This document shows, piece after piece, positions 45,321 to 58,300 of a stretch of DNA of 64,000 nucleotides; within the stretch, counting starts at the first letter, position 1; every line of letters begins with the position of its first letter. The stretch comes from Haemonchus contortus. Taxonomy: Eukaryota; Nematoda; Chromadorea; Rhabditida; Trichostrongylidae. The notes under the pieces are model-generated. The model was not told where the DNA came from. It made no database searches and worked only from the letters and a program-made list of their open reading frames with translations. Position numbers and translations under genes: made by a program. The DNA lies in contig LS997564.1 of NCBI GenBank assembly GCA_000469685.2, positions 29,681,959-29,745,958 on the forward strand, read 5' to 3'.

Positions 45321-45400
45321 GTGCATGCATCAAGAACTCGAACCTTCGTGTCACGCCTAACAGTCCGCCGGTCTTCCGACTGCAGCGTCATCGCTGCACG
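45321..45400 (-). repeat. tRNA-like sequence (third type)
   Basis: The minus strand reads GCAGTCGGAAGACCGG (A-box-like), then a B box AAGGTTCGAGTTCT. It is likely a tRNA-derived repeat head or a tRNA pseudogene. No acceptor stem could be closed. Confidence 0.35.
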
Positions 45401-45935
45401 TTTAGTACCGCTTGGTTCTCATACAAAAGCAACAAAGTGACACCTAGGGAAACTGGAACTGTAACTCTGAACCCAGAATCGTTCCGCAGATTCGGAACCC
45501 AGATTTGAGATCAGCGTTTGAAAGTAGTTACGTCGCTGTAAATCTTATCTTGAATGGGAACCCAGACCTAGTATTCTTTCCTTGTCAAATGCTTAACCCA
45601 TGTGAAGCACTTGGTCAAAGCATTTCGTTGGCGAACTGCAGTATGAATGGAAGCACAGCATGTAAGATACTACGGGACTAACAAACAACAGTAATACTGT
45701 GACAGAAGGTCATTTATCCTCGGCCTGCTGTACTTATTAAGATGCTCTCGAAGTGTATTGGTCTACCTGCACACCCATTAGAATGCTTTTTGAAGAATTT
45801 TCTCGCCCTTTCTTATTTTCATCCTTGTGAACGAAAACAGTTAACAGAAACCAATAAGCAAACATTTACTGTTCTAATGTTTGAGCATTTCTTTTGAATT
45901 TCAATATGTTCGCTTTTTATGATAATGTCATTCCT

Positions 45936-46331
45936 TCAAACGGATCTTCTTCTCTTTTTTTTCCTTGCATTTCTTTTTAGGAATGACTTGTCCGATCCGG
46001 GTTTTTGTTTTCGTAAGCGCTTCTTCATTCTTTTCTTCGCTTTTCTTTGGGAACCAGCCTCTATTGTTTTGCTTTTTGATTTTGGCTCAGCCTGCTCCAT
46101 ACTTGGGGGAGGAATCTCAATCGATCTGCTTCTTGATATTGTCTGAACCTGCTCCTTACTTCCAGAAACAGCCTCTATTGTTTTGCTTATTGATTTTTTT
46201 GATTTTGTTGGATCCTGCTCTTTACTTTGGGATACAACCTCAAGTTTTTTGCTTAAAGATTTTGTTCGACCCTGCTCCGTTACATCTTCTTTCGTCATGG
46301 TTGCTGTGGTAGTTTGTCCAGTTTTTGACTG
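45936..46331 (-). CDS. Gene B terminal exon: repeat-containing basic tail
   Basis: 396 bp including the stop codon, after a 68-nt intron ending ATTACAG. It encodes about 131 residues. After a short Thr-rich start there are three to four degenerate repeats of roughly 22 residues around SxSKxxExVSxSKEQ. A very basic C-terminus follows, with KAKKRMKKRLRKQK and KKKRRR. Gene A lacks the repeats. The basic runs could act in membrane-proximal binding or nuclear targeting of a cleaved tail; this is speculation. Confidence 0.78.
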   Translation of the reverse strand, partial: QSKTGQTTTATMTKEDVTEQGRTKSLSKKLEVVSQSKEQDPTKSKKSISKTIEAVSGSKEQVQTISRSRSIEIPPPSMEQAEPKSKSKTIEAGSQRKAKKRMKKRLRKQKPGSDKSFLKRNARKKKRRRSV

Positions 46332-49300
46332 CTGTAATGCCACGATGTAATAGTAATAAATGATAAAAAGACGTCTACACTGTATGAATATAGTATTACC
46401 GGATGATTACGATTAGTATTACGTTTGCTTCTACGAATTTTCTTTTTCCTTCTCGATAATAAACCAAGTACTACTATGAAGGCAATAGCAATAATTGCAA
46501 GAACCAGGCCCACTGCAACAATAATCGGAACTGAAACACGAATGGCTATGGCTATGCTAAACAGATTATACCAACTTATATACTACTCATATTACAGAAA
46601 TGATAGGCTACAATCAGGACGCTTTCGACTATTTGGAGACTGGATAGCAGAGTAAATTTCGAGGTGGGAGCCTCAGGTTATGGCACGAATATCAGTTGGT
46701 TTCCACTATCACCCCTCCATTTTGGATGGTACTGAAAGGATAACAAATTTCTCAGAAATGCCCCTTGTTTGTATAAGTAATCTCTCCAATTCCCCAAAAC
46801 ATCCATGGGAAAAAGATTGCCCCATGTAGCCAACGAGTGTGTAGGTGAGACTTCCCTGACAATACCTCAGAAATGAGATGATTTGATAGTATTGATTTTC
46901 AAACAACCAAATGATTCTCAGCACATTTACATATATTTATAATTACTACATATGTTTGTGTGTAGCTGTAGTGTTTACCATAAAGTTCGGCACAACCCGA
47001 AAAAATTTGGGGAGCTGGTGAAATCTGACTATAGCTGGAAATGAAGAGGGCACACACGAGCTTCGTGGACTTGTGGGGATGCCACTGTATGGCGGCAAAT
47101 CGGTTGCGCAATGAGAACATAATGTTTCCACTTCAACATCCGCTTCAATTGTACCTTCTTATTGCGTCGTGTCATCTCAGTCCCTGTGTTGTAGCCTATA
47201 GGGATTCTATGGCCCCCCCCCGGACGAAGCGCTTCTTAGGAAGTCGGTGTAGTAAGACTGTAGGCTTCAGAACACCTTATGAACGTGGCAAAGGGAGGGA
47301 GCATGCGAGCGTGACACAAACTCTAGCCACGGGTCACGCTCAACCGCCCGTTCAGACTGGACATCGATGCACCCCGACTACGCACTGCGGCCGTGGCCGG
47401 CGTGTCGCAGCAGCTTAACTGATGAGGCGAAGGACATCTACAGTGGTGAGCTTAGGGTCCTCTAGGTGGGTTCGGAAGGAGCTGGGCAGAGACTAGCAAG
47501 GGAAGACAATGAATGCTCTGAGCAGGCGTAGATAGGAAGATGTTCCGATAAAATCGTGCTATCTGTTCCATAACACTGTAGAGTTCGGCAAAAGTCAACA
47601 GAGCTTAGCAACCGAAGTCAGTTGCTTCTAGCAGTTCCATCGGGCACGGAGGTGTGGGCGAAGCTAGATCTGGGAACTTCACCCGTCATTGAGCCTAGAT
47701 TGCCTAAGCTTGTTGGGAAGTATTGTATAACCCACAAGTACTACAGTGATTATTCGTAAAAGAAGAAAAATATGTTCCTCGCACATGTATGAAGGAATGA
47801 AGATGTAGTCATGTCACGGCGACACACCAAACATGACTAGTGGGAAGGTTGGAATATCAATAATTTGCGGGTGGGGGAAAAAGTAAAGTTATCGCACAAG
47901 CACGTTACATGCTCACCACAGGGTCAAAAGAGAACAGCTGATTTCTGATTGGCACTAAATTACCGGGGAAATCACCTTCATCATTTAGCTCTGGTCCCCT
48001 ATTTTCATTTCCAGCTTTCGGGAAGACTGGACTGAATGGAGTTCTAGAAGAGACACTATTACCTCTTCCTGGGGATTTTTCATGCCGATTGTAACAAGTC
48101 ATACTTCACTTGGACTCAAGAGAATATGAATGCGGTAAGACAAACCTATTTCTACGTGAGTATGGTGTGCTTTCGTGTACTCGCTCATAAGGTAATCACG
48201 ATTTTCCTCCAATACTGGTATTCCCAAAGTGTATTCTCTAACTTCTGAAAAAGTATGCGTTTCATCTTAATTGAAATGAAATGTATCTACATGGTAGGAT
48301 CCACTATCGGTTCAGACAAATGATCCTCCCTTTGAGAAGCTCAACGATTTTTGGGGGAAGTTAAACGGCTGTAGTCTCGAGGTAACTCAAAGGATTACCA
48401 CTGAACTTGTTATAATGAAGAATCATCCGGTCGTTCGGAAAGTAATCACAATTTCTGAGCGTTACACAAAAATTTCCCCACCGTATGAATCTTGAAGGCG
48501 AAGTTCACGACAATTCAGAGGAATCCGTTTTCACTCGAAAAGCAGAAATATAGGTGGGAGTATTATTGGTAGTGAAAAAAACAAGTAAATTCGCAGATTT
48601 CGAAAAAAATAAAGCCCTCAAAAAATAGTGGAAATGGAGCTCGGAAGAGATCGCAATGACGGTTGTAACATATAATAGGTATTTGGACGAGATTCCAGTT
48701 GATGCAGCTCCCCAAAAAGCTGACTACGTCAAGCCAGAACTGTTCAGAGCTATCTTCCATTGCCGCTATGAGTCATGACAAATTGTTTGAACTTGTTACA
48801 TGGATTCCCTCGTGATTGGTGCAGCCCCTATAGTGCCGGTGTAACTCGTCCGAGGATACTCATGCAATGCAATTTTTGACCCTTTATTCTCTTTCTAGCC
48901 GTTTTCCGACCTAACAGCGCCTGATATGGTTACGAGAGGGCTCAAAATTAATCCTAGGAGATATGATATAAGTCATTTCCACTGTGAACTGTGCCTCTAA
49001 TCAATGATATGCGCTCATTTTTGTTCGATTATTTTTTGCCTACCTCCTGAAAAGCCCCCGCGTAGCTCCCCTCCCATGGTTACGATCTTTTGACCAAAAA
49101 CTGGGCTACACAAGATTTGATATGATCATCTCAGGTAAAGCTTTCCTATCAAAGGTGTTCTACAACTACCGAAATAATCACTATTCGACCTTTTTTCGAG
49201 AAGATCAGCTAAGAACCTCGTTAGGCCGGTTCATACGGTCACCTCACCAGTACCACCTGTACTCCCATTAATCGTCGATTTTCTCGGGCGGGCGCTAGTA

Positions 49301-52300
49301 ACGTCTTCATTCGTCGCTGTCGCGAGACAGAGTAGTCCAGCGAATTGCACTCGCTCGAGGGACAAGGGGCAGAACATTCCTTTAGTTCAGAGCTTTCGAG
49401 CGTGAACAAGTCTAACCATCTCGCTGGCTGACGTCCAGGTGTTCGCTTGACCTCCGGAGGGATCCATTCCGTAACCACTGCGGTCCAACATCACTATATC
49501 GCATGACGTGCCCGGCCATCTGATTTTCGATTTCTTGAAGCATTCAACGGCATCCCTGATCTTCGTTCGTTGACGCAGCTCGGAACTTCGGAATGCCTTC
49601 TGCACTTGCGTGTATAGAGAAATTCCGAGCATAGTATTTCCGAAGCGCATTGGTTAACGCTGATAGCATGCTCATCCTGCTTTCTTAGAGTCCAAGTCCC
49701 CGAGGCATACGTCAAAGCAAGAAGGACAGCAGTGTCGAGAAGGTGAGAGCGGAGCCAGATGTTCTTTGTCTTCTTCACCAAACCCTCGATACTCTTAAAT
49801 GCTCCCCACGCGGCCCGTTTCCTTCTGCACAGCTTCGGAGCTAGGTCGTCCATCATGTTGACTTCCCGACTTAGATACACATAGCTAGAGCGTTCGGAGA
49901 TATTCGTTCCGTTTAGCGTGAAGGGAGTATCAGGTACCAATCCGTTTCTCATGAACATCGCCTCCTGCTCGATGTTCGATGTTATAAGCATGATGTCGTC
50001 TGCAAAGCGAGGTGATGAAGGTAGCGGCCGTCGACCTTCTCTCCCATGTCTTCTAATTCCAAATGATGCATGATATTCTCGAGAACGGCACTCTTCACGT
50101 TGATGATGATTTCCTTGTTGAATGGTGAAATCGTGGTCGTAGAGCTCACGAAGCATCCTTGTATATTGAGTAGGAACACCCTGGTTGCCCAGTGCATCAG
50201 TTACTGTCTTCGGTCCCCACGGTGTCAAAGCCTTTCTTCAAGTCGATAGACGTAAGACATAGCGGCATTTTGTACTCTAGCGATACTTCAATGAGCCCTG
50301 TTAGAGTGTGGATATGATCGATTGTACTGAACCCTCTCCGAAACCCTGCTTGCTCGCATGGCTGACCTTCATCTAATATTCTGCCAATCCTGTTTAGGAT
50401 GACACGAGTGAAAAGCTTGTAGATTACAGACAGCAGGCAGATTGGGCGATAATTGCCAATATCGTCTGGATCTCCCTTTTTGTACAGCAACACAGTCTTG
50501 CTAGTTTTCCACGGCGTGAGCACTTTGCATTCCGACAGGTACCGTGTGAAGAGCCGAGCCAGAGTTTTGATGATGACTGGTGGTATGCTCCTCAGACGTT
50601 CTGGTTTGATCCTATCGGGACCGGGCGCTGTACATTTCTTCATCGACGTGATGGCATGTCGTATTTCGGAAGAAAGAACCGAAGGATCGATATATTCGTC
50701 TTGCCTAAGATGGTGAGTAGGCAGGTAGACGTGGCTGTCGAAGAGATCCGAGTAGAAGTCGTAGATGACCTTCTCCTTAGCGAGATGCAGTAACTGTTCC
50801 GTCAGGACGACGAAGGGAAGTCATCTCGGCTTGTAATTGACGAAGCTCCGACTGACTTCGCGAATGCTCTTTCCGTCCTCAGCGGCTTCGTCCATGACTG
50901 CTGCACTTCTCTCTTTCAGATCTTCCTTTATCACTTCTCTGCATAGCTTCGCAAGTTCGGACGTTAGCTGGTTATTGCCGCGCGATTCCACGCTGGCGCA
51001 TTAACCCAAGAACCTTTGAGGAGAGAAGTTCTTGACATATTTGAGACTCTCAGCTCCCCTGGCGCTATCATGAAGATGTTCGACGAGCCGGTCGTATTGT
51101 TCATCGATGTTGTCGCTAACGGAATCTTCCCACAAACTCGCCAATGAAGTGAAGTAAACCCAGTTAACAACAGTCTTGGGGCTTCGTTTCCTGAACTTCG
51201 CAGCTCGCTCTCCTCACGCATTGAAAAGCGCAATCTATCACAGAGGAGACGATATCATATCACGGTCTGAACCCGTACACAACTTCGGAACAACAGCGGT
51301 GTCAGTCAGGCAAAACTTTCGATTGACGATAATGTGATATTATGGAACTGCTCACCAGGTGACTCCCTTGTCCACCGGAAATGAGTGGGCTCCTGGAACT
51401 GCGAGTTACCATGGATACTGTGGGTCGACATCATAAACTCGGGCAGCCTTCACCCTGCTCATTCCATGCCAGTCCAAGAGTCCCGATGTGGATCTCTTAA
51501 GCCGCTCTTCTAGGCCAACCGTGGCGTTGAAATCACCGACCATGATCTTGAAGAAGGTATGGTCTTCTCTGTAGAGCCTTTCCAGATCTATATAGGACGC
51601 CACCAGCCCCTCTCCGTCGTAGCTCGATGTTGGTGCGTAAGCAACGAAGATTGTTAGAGCTGGGGTTAAGCCACATCTTCTCAATCGCGAACGTCCGATT
51701 CGGGTTGTCAAGCTTTCACCAATCGATGTTCATGGCCAAGTGCGTGTTGACGAGGACACCTACTCCGCAACCCCTCTGCTGTCGCATGTTCCAAGGAACT
51801 GTTCTTTTCCAGTTTCAAAAGTGGCATGCAGCGGGCAGTGCCTTCTCGTCTCGGCCAGTCCGATGGCGGCGTACTTGATCTTCCTGGCTTGCATCATCAG
51901 ATCTTCGATGCACGCTTCCGATGCAAGCGTTCGTGCATTGAACGAACAGATCGCCATCTTGGTACTTCTCCTTTTAGGCAGCCTGTCCTGGACCTGAGAT
52001 TTTAGCAGCCTCTGCCGAGTGGTATTGGCCCCCAACGCTGCCGTATCAGGGACCCCCTCCGCTTCAGAGGAATGAGACCCACTTTTTATCACTGTTTTTG
52101 GCATATGAATATGCACGTGTAGCTTGCCAGGCTCTAACACTGGGGGCCCACTTTTATCCGTGTAGACATACAGACGTGCCGTAAAGTTATATACATATAT
52201 TTTTAAATAAATATATAATTGAGAAAAGATAATTAAAGATATTCATATGATATTTATCATAATCTTAGTGAGTTACATTATTGCTAACACACTCCGACTT

Positions 52301-55300
52301 TTATCAACAGCTACTATTCGCGTCGTGAATGGACAGTCTTCGTTGCGCCCAAAAAGCAAATCGCACACACTGGCTTGTGGCATTAAGTGTAACCTCCTCA
52401 GCTCTTATGGCACATGAGCATCTAGGTATTCTGTTTGTCCATAATTCCGATATTCCCGTTCAGTATTTCCGCAAATGCGATGCGTCTCAGTGAATTCTTA
52501 CGTGGATTACATGAAGGTCTGCTCCGAAAGATCATCATCCATGCCTAGTGGTCAACTCAACTTGAAGTGAAAAGCTGACGGCTTTTGCATTTTTTCTCGG
52601 CTTAAGCGATCACCGCATCCTTCAGTCCAGAAACCCCTCGGCACTTTTTTATTGTCACACTTTATGGGGGTCACCCTGTACACACTCGTGTCATCCATCA
52701 AAAGGTTCCAACTTTTGAAAGGCTACTAATAGACGTATGAAAAATCTTTTTTGAAGTTTGAAATTCGTCATGACGTTCCGAACAATCCAATGGATCTTAC
52801 TTCATTCACAATATTCTTCGAGATGTTTTCGCTTAACTCTATGCCCTTCTCCACCCAACGATACTTCTTTCTTCCGGAATGTCACACAGTGTTGAAGGTC
52901 TGCTCTGTTTTTCACTTGCAAGATCTCAGCAGCAATATTCTGTTTACCAAAAAGCTAAGGCATCACGGTAGTCGTAATCATCTACGTGGCTTGTTTATCA
53001 AAATGCTTGGCTTACTCGTAGATGTAGGTACAGAAAATTCACCAAACATTAAGATAGACTACAAGTTGGACTCTCTTGTGTACTTTTATAGTTATAAACC
53101 CTCTACCAACTGAAACACCAATAGCGAAACACAACTCGCCTCAACTTTTTCTTTATTCTTAATTTCACTTTCTTTTCTTCAGTGGGTTGTATGCATCATT
53201 TTCCTTATCAGAGACAAGCTGGCAAACTAAGCCAACAAGCGAATCGACCCACCCATATACTGTTTCATATACGAAGGAGAGGATGTTTGCTCATTTGAAA
53301 ATGAATGTCTGCAAAAGTACCTTCAGCTTCCTCCGTTTCTGTTATCGGTACCGCTTCTATTGAATTAGTAGGCGATTCGGTCGTGCTCGTAGATTCGGTC
53401 GTATCTTTTTCCACTTTTTCCGTTTTTTCCGTTTCTTGAGTTGTCGCATGTAGAGCGGAAAGCGATACAAACTTTACCCTGCCATCAATAGTGCCCGTTG
53501 TGATCCGCTCTCTCACAAGTGGTGGAACATCTTCGTCATCCTTCGTGATTACAAGTACATTACCACGAATTTTCCGTAGAGATTGTAACCCTTTCAGAGT
53601 GAAATCAGAGACGTCGTTTATTTCCATACCGTACTCTGAAAATTCTAGTGTGAACCTTCATGCAGGCCCTTTTTTCGTTTCAATGGAGGCTCGAGCCTGG
53701 TGTACGACGACTAGGTATAAATAGGGTTTTTTGTGAATGGTAAGTCAACAGATATGGTTAATCGATTACCAATAGTTGATCCTCTAATTAGAAAATGAAA
53801 GCGTGTTTGATTGCCCTTATGCTACTAGTAGTGAATCGTCCAAATAACGCAGGTTTGCGTCAATACCAATTTTTTGACATTAAGTGACCAATCCTGCTCA
53901 GCTAACTTACGAACGCTAACTACCGTTTAGGCTGTTACCCCTAACTTCATTGACTCGCATGCAACTGATCGTGTATATGTAAGTAGACTCTATAAGAAGC
54001 CTACCGGCTTCTTTAAAGTGTTCATCAGGTTTTCATTAGGAGCATAGCTTACTGTGCTGTCCAAGCCAGTCAGGAAGTTTTTTTCGTAAGGCTTCCTCCC
54101 TAGTAGTCGCAGCAATAAGAAAGTGAGTCAGCCTCTCAGGCACAATTTCTGTGCAAGTTGGATGTCCCCGACAAATATGACGGTCAGCAGACTGTTTTCC
54201 TGACGAATTCAAAGTTAGGCTGATCCTAAGGGAAAAAATACAAGTTTGAGTTCCATCCTGAATGGTTTGTGTTGGGAAATGATAGTAAATAGTGTTAACT
54301 ATCATACCCTATCGTTGCATCTAGAAGAGTGTTCTGTTTAGTACGGTCCATTCTTTGTGCTGACTCCAATAAAGGAGTGCACCAGTCGTCTGTGGAGTTA
54401 CAACAACTTCCATATTTGAATGATGCATTGGTGCACAAATACCCATCATTTGCAATAAAGACTTTCGCTCCATCCAAAGTTATTTCTTTTCTCTTATCAA
54501 GATATTTAACGTGTACACTTACAGAATACTCATGTTTCCTTATGCTCTGCCAACGACTACATGATTCCATTGGGGGCAAGGTTTAAAGAAGGAGGCTCTT
54601 CCTCATATCGAAGGGATCACTATGGGGGACATTTGAATGGGCAGAATTCTCAGAATGCTTCAGCGATGCTGATGAATTGTGTCAGCGATTAAGATAGTGT
54701 GTCCTAACTTTCAGCCGACTTTGAAGGGGCAATGACGGGTGTGCGCGCAGTGATCTCGCCGAGGTGCTGCCGTCACCGACAAGGAATGAGAGAATGCCAC
54801 ATGGTCATGCCCAGCTACGCATTCTACTTTCGTCTATTGCATCGTCGCCGTCGCCTCGTTCCAATTGGCATCACGGAACTTCTACTTTTGCCATCTTCTA
54901 GTCGGTGCTAAGGATGTTACAGTAGGCCTTATCGAAGTAAAATATCTTAAAATGTAACTCGCAGCTGACGTGTATGATCCAGGATGCTGAAGTACCGCAT
55001 AGGAGTGGAAGTCTTGCATAGCCCGATGTAAGTTTAAGCAAAGACCTCATCCCCTTGTAAAATTTGGTGTGATTACATAATATATAACTATAGTAGTGAA
55101 TACTGCAAGATTATAGAATAATCAACATTGCCTGTTATTTGTTGCACTTATTTGGCCATTTACTCTCGTGTAACTTACTTATAATAATCTCATAAATTCA
55201 CTGTACTTATTGTGCTCGATGTATTGGCAATGTCATAGTCTTCTTGTACTTTTGAACAACCCGGTGTGCAGGGATCGTAAGGTGTGTGGAGGTCCGGTGA

Positions 55301-58300
55301 GTGGAGGGAGCTCCGCAAAAATGGTGTGGGTACCAGAGCCAAGAATTCCCAACAGGCCTGCGTCGCGTGCCGTGTGCGACTAGACTTGCGGGCATAAGTC
55401 CCTACCAAGGATCAAGCCGGCTCAACCGCTGCCTAGCTATCCACCGATGCGACGGTAAACCGCAGCCTGCGTTGATATTCACTGCGTGATGTTTTAGGCA
55501 CTAGAAACACTTACACCTTTTACAAGATTGGATCCTATGCGTGTGTTTTTCAGACACAGCACTCCCTTCAGCCCCTGCACTATTTAAACACAGCTTGCTT
55601 CACATCCTCAACCTCGTCTATAGTCTATAATGATGCTTGTGAGATTATTCCGTCGCCTACTGCAACGAAATTGACAGTCAACAAAAAATACCAAGTCACA
55701 TCGTTATATGATTTGTAAGCCGTATTCAAAAGTTCCCTAGCGACCCATTCCACATGATGTATTGGTAAATTATTTGGAACGAAAACTAACATAAGTGAGC
55801 TCTACCAATAATAGGTGACGTTTCGAGAGACCGTGACTCACTCGTTCCATCCTTGTTATGGATTCCGTCGCCTACTGCCTTCAAATTACTCAGAAACGAC
55901 ATATCTTTTATAGCTTGATTGTTTCTCACTTTGAGCTGTCCACTTATAGTTTCGATTTGATTAAGTTTTTCAAGTCCATCTGGAATCTCTGAAATATATG
56001 CTTCAATGAGGCAATTACATTGTTGATGATCCAATGTTTCCATTTATTCCCTTGACCTGGATTGTGACGAGACGCACTGTCATGCTCTTGCACACTGTCA
56101 TGTAGTAATTTGTGTTGATCCCCACCTTGCACCTTATCAGGCATCACCACCACGATGTCATGTTGCTCTTTAACTTTTCTGACCAGGGACCTAACGAGTC
56201 CTACCTTGTCCTTCGTCACAGGAGTTTCAAACTCAGGCGCCGTGTACTTCTGGTCGTCATGTTCGTGAACCCTTCGTGTTCGTGAGCCCAGTATTCCCTT
56301 CATGACAATTAGGAAGAGGCGGTCGATCACTCTGGATTTGGACGTACTACGAGTGGAAACTTAACCGCTTATGTGTTCTTTTTAAACGCTAGCCTATAGT
56401 GGTCCGTGAATTCAAATAAATAGGTGAGGTAGAAAAATTTTGCCTGACAGTACACTTTTCGAAGACATGGATCATAGTGCCGACACGTCACTTTTTTTCC
56501 TCGCAATCAAACACATGCATTCGTGGGTGGACAAGCTTACTCTAGGAATGAGAAGCACGGGCTATATGTTGACAAAGCAATCCGTAAATGTTGGGTAGGT
56601 GAAGGAGGGCAAGCAGAATACAGCTGGGGATACGGGGTGACGAGTTCTAGAAGATCGGAAGCGCTTCCTCCCGCTTTGGAAAATTGTAGATTGTAAAAAA
56701 TAGGAAAAAAATTTTGGGAGACCGCTTGAAAGGATAGAAATCGAGACTTCGTGCTATACTTCGTTTAGAAGGCGTGTTTTATGTCCAAGTTCCGAGGATA
56801 CAGTTTAAAGTATGGATATGAGCACATAAATTTGCTTATCTCTCAGGTGGTTTGCGATCGTGGACACCTGGGAATGACGACGTCCCGACGTCTATTGGCG
56901 CTCAAGAAGCCTAGGGATGAGCTTATGAGAATGGAATTCTTTTTGATTCTTATGGTTTAAAAAAGTTTAAATCATATTTTACATGCCTTCCAATCCTTCA
57001 ACAATAAGGGAACCATTGAGTACGTGACAAAATTTGCCGAGCCGCTTCAGGTATTTTTCGCTGACTTTGCCGCCTTGGCATGTTTGCACTTAACACAGTA
57101 GTACTATTATGTTGATAAGTGGTTCCACAATACTCAAGATTAACTTACAACATTCGTCGTCCCAATTTATGGTTGTTTTCACCTTCGTTTCAATTTTCTT
57201 TCGCAAATCGATAGTATTGCAAAACCCTGTGTTATTCTCGAACCAGAACCATGGTTTGGGACCGTCTATCTTGATGTATAGTAATGCGTCTATTTGCTTC
57301 AAGTCGCGGTTGTTAACAATCTTCACGGCTGGAGCTGAATTGCATTAATATTGCGTCGTATGTCACAAATAAGGATAGTGATAAGGCTTCGAAGCATGCT
57401 CACATGCCCATGCATCAATAAAGAGATTCCTTGGTAATTGCAAACTTGTTTCAGCAATATGATCTATAAGAATGGTGCCCAAAACTTTACTAGTACGTGA
57501 CCAGACGTTCTTATTAAGTGCCTTTTCTGGTCGGTATTCCACGTCCCCAACCAATGTTGTACATCTGCTATCATATCGAGCCATTTCCATTGTACATTCT
57601 TGAAAAGAATCATTTAGAGTTTGTTCGATGCCTTACCGGTGATAATTCGATATTTTCAGAGTAATACTAAAAATGGCGGCATATATGACCATAGCGATCA
57701 TATAAAACCTTTTTACGACCTCCTTCACGACTGTTCATTCTACAGGTCTGATCCTTCCCCTTCATCAATAGTTCCATTATTGTGAAGTTCTCCCGAGACT
57801 CGCGGATAAGGTCAAAGAGGTCTCCGTGTGTATTACCTTTGAACAATGCGACGGTGGTGTAGTAAACAGAGGAACCCGTTGACATACTCATGATGATCCG
57901 GCGATTGAACCCCCGATTGGAACACCCACTCAAGCTAAAAAAAATCGTCAATTTCTCCTTAGTCGCTCAGTTAGTGCCATATTCTTCTGGGAGGAAGGGA
58001 CGTAGAAAGCACTGGTTGACGTAGCAGAAATTTTAAAAGAGTGTTCGTTGAACGTTACACACTTTTTGATACTCATAGGGAACATTCCATACCTTCCTCC
58101 GTTCCTATGTCAATTTCGTCTTTTATATTACCTCCCATGATTGAATACATTCCAAAGAACTCATTAGGATCTATATTTCTGTTAGCTTTGATGAAAACTC
58201 TCTGAAATATATAAATCATACCAAGTCAGAAAAACAAAAGTATCCACTTGAAGGCACGGTTCACGATAAAGATGGCCTATAGGATGGCCTATGGCTAAGA

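Larger units (their letters stand above)
49230..52150 (-). mobile_element. Decayed RTE-type LINE (RTE-B) in a gene B intron
   Basis: Endonuclease and reverse-transcriptase blocks appear in the right order on the minus strand but in several frames: endonuclease at 51406-52140, linker at 50964-51233, reverse transcriptase at 49494-50643, and the C-terminal region at 49239-49650. The family differs from RTE-A. No target-site duplication was identified. The many frameshifts indicate an old insertion. Confidence 0.85.
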
